Positions 17,673-25,553 of a DNA stretch of 57,968 bases are shown one piece after another (position 1 is the first letter of the stretch; every line of letters begins with the position of its first letter). A program made the position numbers and the translations under genes. This DNA is from Aequorivita soesokkakensis (lineage in GTDB: Bacteria; Bacteroidota; Bacteroidia; Flavobacteriales; Flavobacteriaceae). The DNA lies in contig NZ_LXIE01000003.1 of the NCBI RefSeq assembly GCF_001641085.1, forward strand, positions 1-57,968, read 5' to 3'. The notes under the pieces are model-generated. The model was not told the DNA's origin. It did no database searches and worked only from the letters and a program-made list of their open reading frames with translations.

Positions 17673-18310
17673 ATCACTCTTGAAATAGTTAACCCATCCC
17701 GAATGGGCAGCAGCACAGTTTCCAGTTTTGGGTTTTCATTCAACAATTTGTTATACTGCAGCAATGCTTTGGTATCTTCGTCATCGTCTTTCAAATCTTC
17801 AACCACTTTTCCGCTCCATAAAACGTTATCACTTAAAATTACCGAACCTTTTTTTAGCTTCGGAAGAATGATTTCGAGATAATTTGGATAGTTATTTTTA
17901 TCGGCATCAATAAAAACCAAATCGAAGGTTTTTTCCAACTTCGGAATAATTTCCAAAGCATTTCCCAAATGCTGAAAAATCTGTTTCCCGAAAGGAGATT
18001 CATCAAAATATTTTCTTTGGAAATCGAAGAGTTCTTCATTGATGTCTATTGTGTGAATTTCCCCATTTTGCTGCATTCCTTCCGCCAAACAAAGAGCAGA
18101 ATAGCCTGTATAAGTTCCGATTTCAAGAATATTTTTCGGCTGAATTAATTTTGAAAGCATACTCAAAACGCGGCCTTGCAAATGCCCACTTAACATGCGT
18201 GGCGCAATCACTTTCTGCCAGGTTTCGCGATTTAACTTTTGAAGCAATTCCGGTTCGGGTTGTGAATGTTTTTCAACGTAATCATTTAACTTTTCAGGAA
18301 GAAAATCCAT
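17669..18310 (-). CDS. SAM-dependent O-methyltransferase (PF01596 type)
   Basis: 213 residues. Motif I is EIGTYTGYSALCLAEG; the metal-binding catechol-OMT-like site is seen in VFIDADKNNYPNY and ILSDNVLWSGKV. The C-terminal LPIRDGLTISRVI is typical of bacterial members. It methylates an unknown phenol or catechol, or a tRNA 5-hydroxyuridine as in E. coli TrmR (YrrM) relatives. It lies 10 bases after the POT transporter gene and probably shares its transcript. Confidence 0.88.
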   Translation of the reverse strand: MDFLPEKLNDYVEKHSQPEPELLQKLNRETWQKVIAPRMLSGHLQGRVLSMLSKLIQPKNILEIGTYTGYSALCLAEGMQQNGEIHTIDINEELFDFQRKYFDESPFGKQIFQHLGNALEIIPKLEKTFDLVFIDADKNNYPNYLEIILPKLKKGSVILSDNVLWSGKVVEDLKDDDEDTKALLQYNKLLNENPKLETVLLPIRDGLTISRVI

Positions 18311-18320
18311 TTTGAAATTT

Positions 18321-19877
18321 TTAGTGAATGCCGCCCATCATTTTCTTAATAATTGGCGAAATGAGTATTGCAAATATACCTACAATCACGCTAATTACCC
18401 CAAAACTTGCATACACGGATACATAAGAAAACAACTGTTGAAATGAATCGCTGTTTTGCGAAGCAATCTGTGGCGTTAATCCAGTGATGTATTCTGTAAT
18501 ATTTCCGAAGAATCCTTCGGAAAAAATATTGGTGCTTCCGTCAGAAACTGTAGTTAGTTTTGCAATTTTTCCTGCAAAAAAATGTCCGTAAAAATTCGCT
18601 GAAAACCAAACGCCCATTATGAAAGCCACATATTTTAAAGGCGAAAGCTCCGTCATTTTTGAAAGTCCGATGGGAGAGAGGAACAGTTCCCCAACCGTCA
18701 AAACCATATAACCGATTACCAAATAAATCATCGAGGTTTTTGCAAAATCATCAACACTGTGTGCCGAAAGGGCAAAAACGATAAAACCGAGACCGAGAAA
18801 TAATAATCCAAGCCCGAACTTTACGGCAGAATTAGGATTTATTTTTCTTCGGCTTAAAAAAGTCCAAAGCATTGAAAATGGGATAGCAAAAAGAATTATA
18901 AAGCCCGCATTAATACTGTTGGTGCCAGCGGCGTCCATTCCCACTAAGTTCACATTTCTATCTGCAAAAAGTGTCAGCGAACTTCCGGCCTGTTCAAAAA
19001 TGGCGGCAAAAAGAGTGTATAAAATGGTGAAGTAAACCGCCACGAGCAATCGTTTTCTTTCCTTTGAAGTCACTTTTGTAAGAATATACCCAATGTAAAA
19101 AACCAAAAATGCGGAAACAATCCACACCAAATACCCTTCAAATTCATTAAAACGGACAAGCGTCGCAAAAATCCCAACCGAAGCGATGGAAGCCAAAACA
19201 ATCCATTTCCCGCGATTTAATCCGAATTTTTTCCGCTCGTAAAGCTGTTGATTTGGCACATGGCCCTTATTTCCGAAGACATTATTTTTCAACCCGCTTT
19301 TAAAAACCAGAAGTCCGGTAACCATTCCAATTCCCGCCAAAACAAAGCCGTAATGCCAACCGTATGTAATGGCAAACCAAGCACACAAAAGAGGCGCGAT
19401 TGCTGCGCCCAAATTTATTCCGAGATAAAAAATAGTAAAACCTGAATCGCGACGCGCATCGCCTTGGGCGTATAATTCTCCCACAAAGGAAGAAATATTA
19501 GGTTTAAAAAAACCATTTCCAACGATTATCAATCCCAGCGAACCATAAAAGAAAATGGGCATTTCAATGGAAAGAAAAAAGTGTCCAAAAATCATCAAGA
19601 TCCCACCGAGGATAATTGCTTTTCGGTAACCCAAAATTTTATCGGCCAAAATCCCGCCAATCATCGGTGTTACGTAAACCAAAGACATATAAGCCGCATA
19701 AACCCCGAAAGCCATATCGTCATCATACAACAAATGTTTTGTCATATAAAGAACAAGCAAAGCGCGCATTCCGTAAAAGGAAAAGCGCTCCCACAATTCT
19801 GCGAAAAATAGATAAAGAAGACCTTTTGGATGGCCGAAAAGTTGTGGTTGTTCTGTTTCGGAGATTACATTGCCCAT
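18321..19877 (-). CDS. POT/PTR2 family proton-coupled oligopeptide transporter
   Basis: 518 residues with about 14 membrane helices. The first helix carries the family's ERFSFYGMRALLVLYM (ExxERFxYYG type proton site). The PTR2 signature is visible as GNGFFKPNISSFVGELY followed by RRDSGFTIFYLGINLGA. It imports di- and tripeptides with protons across the inner membrane. This fits the secreted peptidases in the window, which would release such peptides. Divergence of the C-terminus is normal. Confidence 0.93.
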   Translation of the reverse strand: MGNVISETEQPQLFGHPKGLLYLFFAELWERFSFYGMRALLVLYMTKHLLYDDDMAFGVYAAYMSLVYVTPMIGGILADKILGYRKAIILGGILMIFGHFFLSIEMPIFFYGSLGLIIVGNGFFKPNISSFVGELYAQGDARRDSGFTIFYLGINLGAAIAPLLCAWFAITYGWHYGFVLAGIGMVTGLLVFKSGLKNNVFGNKGHVPNQQLYERKKFGLNRGKWIVLASIASVGIFATLVRFNEFEGYLVWIVSAFLVFYIGYILTKVTSKERKRLLVAVYFTILYTLFAAIFEQAGSSLTLFADRNVNLVGMDAAGTNSINAGFIILFAIPFSMLWTFLSRRKINPNSAVKFGLGLLFLGLGFIVFALSAHSVDDFAKTSMIYLVIGYMVLTVGELFLSPIGLSKMTELSPLKYVAFIMGVWFSANFYGHFFAGKIAKLTTVSDGSTNIFSEGFFGNITEYITGLTPQIASQNSDSFQQLFSYVSVYASFGVISVIVGIFAILISPIIKKMMGGIH

Positions 19878-19994
19878 AACTGAAAATTTAAGTTTGGACG
19901 AATGTAGAACGGATTGTAAATGGAAACGTTCGCGGTTTCAAATTATACCAAAAAATAGTGGAATGTGATTAATTGTGAATGCGGTTACAATGAG

Positions 19995-21131
19995 TTACAA
20001 AAACGCCTTATAGTCTTTGTTTTCGGCGCTTTCAGAGAATTCCTCTAGCAGTCTTTTGTCGATGGAAATGTTGTTCGGAACAATCCGCAAACGGTATTTG
20101 CTTTCGCCAATAAAGGTAAAAAGGTCGCGACGGTCGAGTTTTTGCGAATCGTCCAATTGAAGAATATCGTTGATATTTTCAATGATTCGGGTGAGGTAGG
20201 TTTGGTTTTTTATCTCGCCGCCCAGATTTACGGGAATGGTTTGCGAATCGCCTTCAGCAAATTTTCTTCTAATAGCAAATTTCAGAAGATTTTTATATTG
20301 AGTCGTTTTTGAACCAAAATCGATGGTTTGGTCGTAAATGTTTTTTGTTGGAATGTTCAATTTTACCAAACTCCAATCCAAAAAATGGATTGTAATTTCA
20401 TTCGGTTTTGGTGTGCTTGCAAGCCGAATTACCCAAGTTGTCGCCAACACCAAAAAGATAGAAATCAAAGAAGTTTTCGCAATTATTTTGATGAAATTAT
20501 TGCTGAAATCATTTCCGAAGGTTAGGAAAACTTCAGAAATCTGGGAAACGAAAATCAAAACTATCACCAAAATCGAAATGACGCCAATCACTTTCAAACC
20601 TCTATAAGCAAAGGTTCTATAGAACGAAACTCCCAATAAATAACACAAAAAAGCGGAGAGCAATAAATCTGGAATTCCACTAATTCTTATATTTCTGACA
20701 ACATTTCCTTCCCCTAAAACAAAAGGCAGAATGAAGGTGAGAATCGAGGTTAAAACAATAACCGCAATAATTTTTTTGATGTTTTTTTTGTTGTGATAAA
20801 TAAAACCAGGCGCATAATAAAAGTAAAAAAGCGCGAGCAACAAAAACATATTGTTTACGATGGAAAATAGGTTTACGGCAATATTGTAACCCTGGGTTTG
20901 TGTGTAGTTGAAAACGGTTCCGCCATAAATCCAGCAGCCGGAAAGCACCCAAACAAACATGGCGCAACTTAAATAAAGCAAACCTTTATCAACCCTTTTT
21001 TGGGAATCGTCTTCTTCCAAAAGTTGGCTGAATCTGTTGCGTATATTATACCAAAGCGCAAGCAACAAAACCCCGCCAAGAAAGGCGATACAAATGTGTG
21101 AAAGAATATAGAATTTAGCTACTTCCGTCAT
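19995..21131 (-). CDS. Unrecognised seven-helix membrane protein with cytoplasmic domain
   Basis: 378 residues. Seven likely membrane helices (about 7-27, 50-70, 83-107, 119-138, 152-171, 176-197, 207-230) are followed by a ~145-residue soluble C-terminal domain (PKPNEITIHFLDWSLVKLNIP through to EFSESAENKDYKAFL). Charge distribution (RNR after helix 1, KKNIKK after helix 3) suggests the C-terminus is inside the cell. No kinase, cyclase or DNA-binding motif is visible. The start codon lies 17 bases inside the end of the ACMS decarboxylase gene, so it is the last gene of the kynurenine operon and probably co-translated. A sensor or a metabolite-responsive regulator is plausible but unproven. 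Confidence 0.8.
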   Translation of the reverse strand: MTEVAKFYILSHICIAFLGGVLLLALWYNIRNRFSQLLEEDDSQKRVDKGLLYLSCAMFVWVLSGCWIYGGTVFNYTQTQGYNIAVNLFSIVNNMFLLLALFYFYYAPGFIYHNKKNIKKIIAVIVLTSILTFILPFVLGEGNVVRNIRISGIPDLLLSAFLCYLLGVSFYRTFAYRGLKVIGVISILVIVLIFVSQISEVFLTFGNDFSNNFIKIIAKTSLISIFLVLATTWVIRLASTPKPNEITIHFLDWSLVKLNIPTKNIYDQTIDFGSKTTQYKNLLKFAIRRKFAEGDSQTIPVNLGGEIKNQTYLTRIIENINDILQLDDSQKLDRRDLFTFIGESKYRLRIVPNNISIDKRLLEEFSESAENKDYKAFL

Positions 21132-22215
21132 CTTCGCCGAGAATTCTGTTCACTAATTTTTCTTTTGCTTTTTCGTCATCACCGCACAGCCATTGGATTA
21201 CGTTTTCGTCCCAAATGGCATCGCATTGTTCTGGAGTCAATATGTGACGGTCAACCGCCAAATCCAGAATTTTTCCAGGATAGGAAGATTGCACAGCGCT
21301 TTCCATTTCTCCCAATGGATATGGATCATCCAAGCCCATAAGCACTTGTTTGTAGCCTTGATTTTTTACCAATAATTCCAAACCTCCTGTATCGTGAAGT
21401 AGAGTATCGAAGAAAATATTTTTGTGCCCAACCGATTTCCGTGGATGCGTTTTTCCTTTAAAAAGATCGGGACGGCCGTCAAAACCTTGTATCCTTCGCC
21501 CCAGATTTATTTGTGCCAACTGGCCGCCGTGCGCAAAGCAGGTTCGCATTCCGGGATATTTATCTGCGTAACCGTTCAAAGTCAAGAAATGGTATGCATC
21601 TGCACATTGGGCAAGCATCCAAATAAGGTGAAAACGCCACGAAGTATTTTCAAGTTTTATGAATTTTTCACCGTCGTAAGGATGGATTTCAACTGCAAGA
21701 TTATATTTTGAAGCGAGTTCAAAAATAGGTTCGTTTTCTTCGTCAAAAATGCAACGCCAAGTTCCAATTGTATCCATATAATGCGTGGGCAAACACAAAA
21801 GCTGAAGCCCTAAAGTTTCCACACAACGTTCAATTTCCCAAAGTGCGCCACGAACAAAACCGGGATGTACCACAAAACCGCAGGTAAATTTTGAAGGATG
21901 GTTATGTTGAATTTTTGCGTTGAAATCATTCTGAAAACGCAATGCCTGCTTCATTTCTTCCACACGTAAACCGTTTCCGTAGAGTTGGGAAAGATTTAAA
22001 ACCACGGCGTGATCTATTTTGAAACGCTCCATCCATTCCAGTTTTTCATTCAGAAAAAAACTGGAATCGGTAACCGGACGGCTCCAATCTTTTTGAAGCA
22101 TAAATTTTCGGTCCTTATCTACCCAAAAAATTCCCTTATCCTGCATAAACTGTGGAATTTCCTCGGGATAAGGAAGCAAATGTGAATGGCCGTTAATGCG
22201 AAGTTTTCGTCTCAT
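21115..22215 (-). CDS. 2-amino-3-carboxymuconate-6-semialdehyde decarboxylase (ACMSD-type amidohydrolase)
   Basis: 366 residues, slightly longer than Pseudomonas ACMSD. It decarboxylates the ring-opened product of 3-hydroxyanthranilate to 2-aminomuconate semialdehyde, steering it away from quinolinate. The zinc site of the amidohydrolase fold is visible: NGHSHLLP (HxH at 10-12), AVEIHPYDGE, CFAHGGQ, and the catalytic Asp in GLDDPYPLGE, which matches the family's GxDxPFPLGE. Gene context (kmo, kynU, aldehyde dehydrogenase, RidA) supports this over other amidohydrolases. Confidence 0.9.
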   Translation of the reverse strand: MRRKLRINGHSHLLPYPEEIPQFMQDKGIFWVDKDRKFMLQKDWSRPVTDSSFFLNEKLEWMERFKIDHAVVLNLSQLYGNGLRVEEMKQALRFQNDFNAKIQHNHPSKFTCGFVVHPGFVRGALWEIERCVETLGLQLLCLPTHYMDTIGTWRCIFDEENEPIFELASKYNLAVEIHPYDGEKFIKLENTSWRFHLIWMLAQCADAYHFLTLNGYADKYPGMRTCFAHGGQLAQINLGRRIQGFDGRPDLFKGKTHPRKSVGHKNIFFDTLLHDTGGLELLVKNQGYKQVLMGLDDPYPLGEMESAVQSSYPGKILDLAVDRHILTPEQCDAIWDENVIQWLCGDDEKAKEKLVNRILGEDDGSS

Positions 22216-22239
22216 ATGAAAATTTAAGGAATGCTAAAG

Positions 22240-23025
22240 TTACAAACTTTTGGTGCGTCCGCCATCTACGGGAAGATTTATTCCGTTGATGTAGCTGGCG
22301 GCTTCACTGGCGAGGAAAGCCACGGCATTTGCAATTTCACCTGGTTGTGCAAAACGTCTTGCGGGAACAAGACTTTTCATAAACTCGCTGGCTTCTTTTT
22401 CGGTTTTATTCATGCGTTTTGCAGCATTTCCAACAATGTCATCCAATCTGTCTGTAGCTGTAAAACCTGGCAAAACATTGTTCACCGTTATCCCGAATTG
22501 GCCCAACTCATTCGCCAAAGTTTTACTCCAACTAGCAACGGCACCACGAATTGTATTACTCACGCCCAGCCCATCGATAGGTTGTTTTACCGAAGTGGAA
22601 ATTATATTGATAATCCTTCCATAATCGGCTTCTTTCATTCCGGGAACAACGGCTTGGGCCAAAATCTGGTTACAAACCACGTGCATTGAAAAGGCTTTTT
22701 CAAATTCGTCAGTTCCTGCGGAAAAGATTGGACCGCCTTTTGGACCACCCGTATTATTAACTAAAATGTGAAATATTTTGTTGGAAACAGCAACTTCCAC
22801 TTTGTCTTTCAATTGTTGCGGATTCGTAAAATCTGCTACAAAATAGTTGTGCTTTTGGCCTTTTTCAAAAGGAAGTTCTATCAATGTTTCTTTCAATTTT
22901 GCTTCATCACGTGCAACCAAAGTTACGGTCGCCCCAAGTTTTGCCAATTGAATAGCGGTTGCTTTTCCAATGCCAGCGGTGCTTCCGCACACTAGGGCGT
23001 TTTTATCTGTTAAGTCTAAATTCAT
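22240..23025 (-). CDS. SDR-family protein lacking the catalytic Tyr/Lys
   Basis: 261 residues from the ATG at 23025; a TTG six bases upstream is less likely. The N-terminal NAD(P) site is normal (CGSTAGIGKATA, VNNTGGP replacing NNAG). The active site is not: where the family has Tyr-x-x-x-Lys the sequence reads SNTIR (156-160), so Tyr is Ser and Lys is Arg. The Ser of the tetrad (IISTS) remains. Such atypical SDRs form a known subgroup near FabG. Between ACMSD and the semialdehyde dehydrogenase in the operon; role in kynurenine breakdown unknown, possibly a different chemistry or a binding role. Confidence 0.85.
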   Translation of the reverse strand: MNLDLTDKNALVCGSTAGIGKATAIQLAKLGATVTLVARDEAKLKETLIELPFEKGQKHNYFVADFTNPQQLKDKVEVAVSNKIFHILVNNTGGPKGGPIFSAGTDEFEKAFSMHVVCNQILAQAVVPGMKEADYGRIINIISTSVKQPIDGLGVSNTIRGAVASWSKTLANELGQFGITVNNVLPGFTATDRLDDIVGNAAKRMNKTEKEASEFMKSLVPARRFAQPGEIANAVAFLASEAASYINGINLPVDGGRTKSL

Positions 23026-23028
23026 AGT

Positions 23029-23098
23029 CAATATTCAATGTTCAATTCTTAATTCTCAATTCTCAATTTTTTTATTCCTCATCCCTCATACCTAATAC
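23029..23098. repeat. Period-7 tandem repeat between the SDR and dehydrogenase genes
   Basis: Ten consecutive 7-base units in register, drifting from caatatt, caatgtt, caattct, taattct through tttattc to ctcatcc, ctcatac, ctaatac. The right-hand 20 bases are translated as the last codons of the aldehyde dehydrogenase gene, including its stop codon. Confidence 0.85.
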
Positions 23099-24524
23099 AA
23101 ACATTCTTCGCCTCCGTAAAAAATCGAAGTGCTTCAAAACCGCCTTCGCGACCCACGCCACTGTCTTTCATTCCGCCGAAAGGCGTACGTAAATCACGGT
23201 TTAGCCAAGTGTTTACCCAAACAATGCCCGCTTCAATTTCTTTTGAAATGCGCATCGTGCGGTTCAAATCTGAAGTCCAAAGTGTTGATGACAAACCGTA
23301 TTTCACGGAGTTAGCCATTTGTAAAGCTTCTTCCTCAGTTTCAAAAGGCATTAATGTAACCACGGGACCGAAGATTTCTTCTTGGTTTACGCGGCATTGG
23401 TCATCAAATACCTCGATAACTGTTGGTTCTAAATAATAGCCGTTTTCAAAACCTTTTACGCTTACTCTGTTTCCACCGCAAAGAATTTTTCCACCTTCTT
23501 TTTCAGCGATTTTTATATACGATTCCACTTTTTCCAAATGTGGTTTGGAAACCAAAGCGCCCAAATTGGTTTCGGCATCAAAGGGATTCCCGATTTTGAG
23601 TTGTTTTACTTTTTCAACAAAATCCTTTTTGAATTTTTCGTAAATCGGTTTTTCAACAAAAATCCTGCTTCCGCAAAGGCAAATTTGGCCTTGGTTTGCG
23701 AAGGAGGAACGCACTGTTACTTCCAGCATTTTTTCATAATTGCAATCGGCAAAGATGAGGTTTGGGTTTTTTCCACCGAGTTCCAAAGAAAGTTTTTTGA
23801 ACATTGGCGCTGCGGTTCGGGCAATGTGTTCACCGGTTTTGGTTCCACCTGTAAACGAAATTGCTTTGATATTTTTATGCTCTACAATCGCTTGCCCTGC
23901 GGAAGGTCCCGTGCCGTGAACAATATTTAAAACTCCTTTTGGCAAACCAGCTTCTGTGCAAATTTCGCCTAAAAGAAAAGCCGTCATTGGTGTAACCTCG
24001 CTGGGTTTTGCGACTAGTGTATTTCCCGCGGCAATTGCGGGCGCAATTTTCCAAGTGAATAAGTAAAGCGGAAGGTTCCACGGCGAAATACAGCCCACAA
24101 CGCCAAGCGGCTGGCGCAAAGTAAAATTCATCGTATTTAACCCTACACTCTCGTGGGCTTCACTTGAAAATTGGGTGATTGCATTTCCAAAAAATCGAAA
24201 GTTTGCAGAGGCTCTGGGAATATCAACTGCCAAAGCCAAACTCAATGGTTTCCCGTTATCCTTTGCCTCGGCTTCCGCCAATTCAACTAGTTTTTCTTCA
24301 ATTAAATCGGCGATTTTTAGAAGAATTTTGCTGCGCTCGTCAATGGTTGTGTTGCTCCATTTTGGAAATGCTGCTTTTGCGGCTTGATATGCGTTTTCAA
24401 TATCTTCCGAATTTGAATTGGCGATTTGGGAATACACTTCGCCATTGGAAGGATTGTAATTATCCAACCATTTTTTGGAAAGCGGTTCTACGTATTCGCC
24501 GTTTATGTAGTTTAGGATTTTCAA
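23079..24524 (-). CDS. 2-aminomuconate-6-semialdehyde dehydrogenase (ALDH family)
   Basis: 481 residues, normal for the family. It oxidises 2-aminomuconate semialdehyde to 2-aminomuconate with NAD. ALDH motifs: ISPWNLPLYLFTWKIAPA, FTGGTKTGEHIA (Rossmann), LELGGKNPNLIF (Glu base), NQGQICLCGSRIFVE (catalytic Cys) and EEIFGPVV. The chain KNVCIRYEG at the end is normal in sense but partly coded by the period-7 repeat. Assignment to the aminomuconate substrate rests on the operon, since ALDH substrate range is hard to read. Confidence 0.9.
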   Translation of the reverse strand: MKILNYINGEYVEPLSKKWLDNYNPSNGEVYSQIANSNSEDIENAYQAAKAAFPKWSNTTIDERSKILLKIADLIEEKLVELAEAEAKDNGKPLSLALAVDIPRASANFRFFGNAITQFSSEAHESVGLNTMNFTLRQPLGVVGCISPWNLPLYLFTWKIAPAIAAGNTLVAKPSEVTPMTAFLLGEICTEAGLPKGVLNIVHGTGPSAGQAIVEHKNIKAISFTGGTKTGEHIARTAAPMFKKLSLELGGKNPNLIFADCNYEKMLEVTVRSSFANQGQICLCGSRIFVEKPIYEKFKKDFVEKVKQLKIGNPFDAETNLGALVSKPHLEKVESYIKIAEKEGGKILCGGNRVSVKGFENGYYLEPTVIEVFDDQCRVNQEEIFGPVVTLMPFETEEEALQMANSVKYGLSSTLWTSDLNRTMRISKEIEAGIVWVNTWLNRDLRTPFGGMKDSGVGREGGFEALRFFTEAKNVCIRYEG

Positions 24525-24528
24525 TATT

Positions 24529-24549
24529 TCTATTCTTAATTCATAATTA
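24529..24549. repeat. Short period-7 repeat at the 3' end of the SHOCT gene
   Basis: Three loosely conserved 7-base units (tctattc, ttaattc, ataatta) spanning the gap between the dehydrogenase start and the SHOCT gene stop. Weaker than the other arrays. Confidence 0.45.
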
Positions 24550-25036
24550 GAGGCGTCAATTCGGTCTTCAATTTTTCATATTCTGCTAAAGTTATTACTT
24601 CTAAATCCAATAATTCTTTAGCCTCTTTCAATTTTGCAATCGCTTGTTCTCTAGTTATCTTAATGTTCGTATTTTTAATTTCGCCAAGTTCCAGAGCAAT
24701 ATCATAATCTATTAAAACAGGCAACAAACCATATCCTTTGAAATGCGCATAGAGTTTATATCCACTACTCTTATTTCCATATGTTTTTAATTTATCCACT
24801 ATCACTTTTTTATCAGACAAAGTGTTTGATACTCTTTGGCCGCCTTGTGAAATATAAGTGAAGCCTAAATCAGAAGTTGGAATTCCAACAGTCAATGTAT
24901 CTCCAACTTTTAAAGTATCTCCTGTTCTTGTTAGATAGATTTTGTATTCGGATTTTTTAGTCAATTTTCCATATTCAGCCGTTTGGGAATAACCGAGTGA
25001 AGTGCTGAAAATTAATAAAAATGTAAGTATTCTCAT
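24536..25036 (-). CDS. Exported protein with C-terminal SHOCT-like domain
   Basis: 166 residues. Signal peptide to about residue 18 (SLGYSQ). The middle is a small beta-rich domain (KSEYKIYLTRTGDTLKVGD, KLYAHFKGYGLLPVLIDY). The last ~35 residues (AIAKLKEAKELLDLEVITLAEYEKLK) have the short helical SHOCT pattern with the typical G/L-x-I-T-x-x-E-Y-E/F-x-x-K core. It sits 2 bases after the RidA gene and 11 before the dehydrogenase gene, so it belongs to the operon although an exported protein is unexpected in this pathway. Function unknown. Confidence 0.78.
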   Translation of the reverse strand: MRILTFLLIFSTSLGYSQTAEYGKLTKKSEYKIYLTRTGDTLKVGDTLTVGIPTSDLGFTYISQGGQRVSNTLSDKKVIVDKLKTYGNKSSGYKLYAHFKGYGLLPVLIDYDIALELGEIKNTNIKITREQAIAKLKEAKELLDLEVITLAEYEKLKTELTPLIMN

Positions 25037-25038
25037 TT

Positions 25039-25461
25039 TTATAGTGGTTTATAAGCCATCGCCTTAATCTCAACAACTAAATAAGGATGCGGCAATTGAT
25101 GCACAGCAACGGTAGTACGAGTTGGTCCCGTTTCCTTATTAAAATATTCAGCGTACACTTGATTATAACCCGCAAAGTCATTCATATTTACCAAAAAGCT
25201 TGTTACATCCACAACATCTGCCATAGTTGCCCCTTCCGTGGCTAAATAATCTTTTATGTTTTCAAGTACGGCGCGGGTTTGTTCTTTTATATCAAAATGC
25301 ATCGTGCCCATTTCGTCAATTTTATGAACGCCGGCAAAGGTATTGTCCGGCAGACGCGAACTTGTTCCGCTTATAAATATAAAATCGCCCACGCGTTTTA
25401 CATGTGGATATGCGCCGCGCGGCGTTGCTTTTCCTTCTACTAATCTGCTTTTGTTACTCAT
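25039..25461 (-). CDS. RidA-family 2-aminomuconate deaminase
   Basis: 140 residues. RidA/YjgF fold: [36 protein letters not shown], and [19 protein letters not shown] with the Arg needed for imine deamination. GTSSRxPDNT and the longer N-terminus ([12 protein letters not shown]) fit the AmnD branch that converts 2-aminomuconate to 4-oxalocrotonate plus ammonia. Placed directly in the kynurenine operon, which supports that reaction over general RidA function. Confidence 0.88.
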   Translation of the reverse strand: MSNKSRLVEGKATPRGAYPHVKRVGDFIFISGTSSRLPDNTFAGVHKIDEMGTMHFDIKEQTRAVLENIKDYLATEGATMADVVDVTSFLVNMNDFAGYNQVYAEYFNKETGPTRTTVAVHQLPHPYLVVEIKAMAYKPL

Positions 25462-25475
25462 TCTATTACTTTTTT

Positions 25476-25546
25476 GTCACACTGAGCGCAGTCGAAGTGT
25501 TTTTAAGTTACAATTTCAATCGGGCTTCGACTGCGCTCAGCCTGAC
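25476..25546. repeat. Dispersed GC-rich inverted repeat, copy A
   Basis: Two 22-base arms at 25476-25497 and 25525-25546, complementary at 20 of 22 positions and sharing the 16-base core CTGAGCGCAGTCGAAG. It lies between kmo and the RidA gene and could form a strong hairpin in the operon transcript. Confidence 0.9.
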
Positions 25547-25553
25547 ATTTTGT

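Noticed and set aside
22231-22689. A 152-residue open frame opposite the SDR gene
   Set aside because: Antisense to a conserved gene, Cys/His-rich composition typical of mirrored codons.
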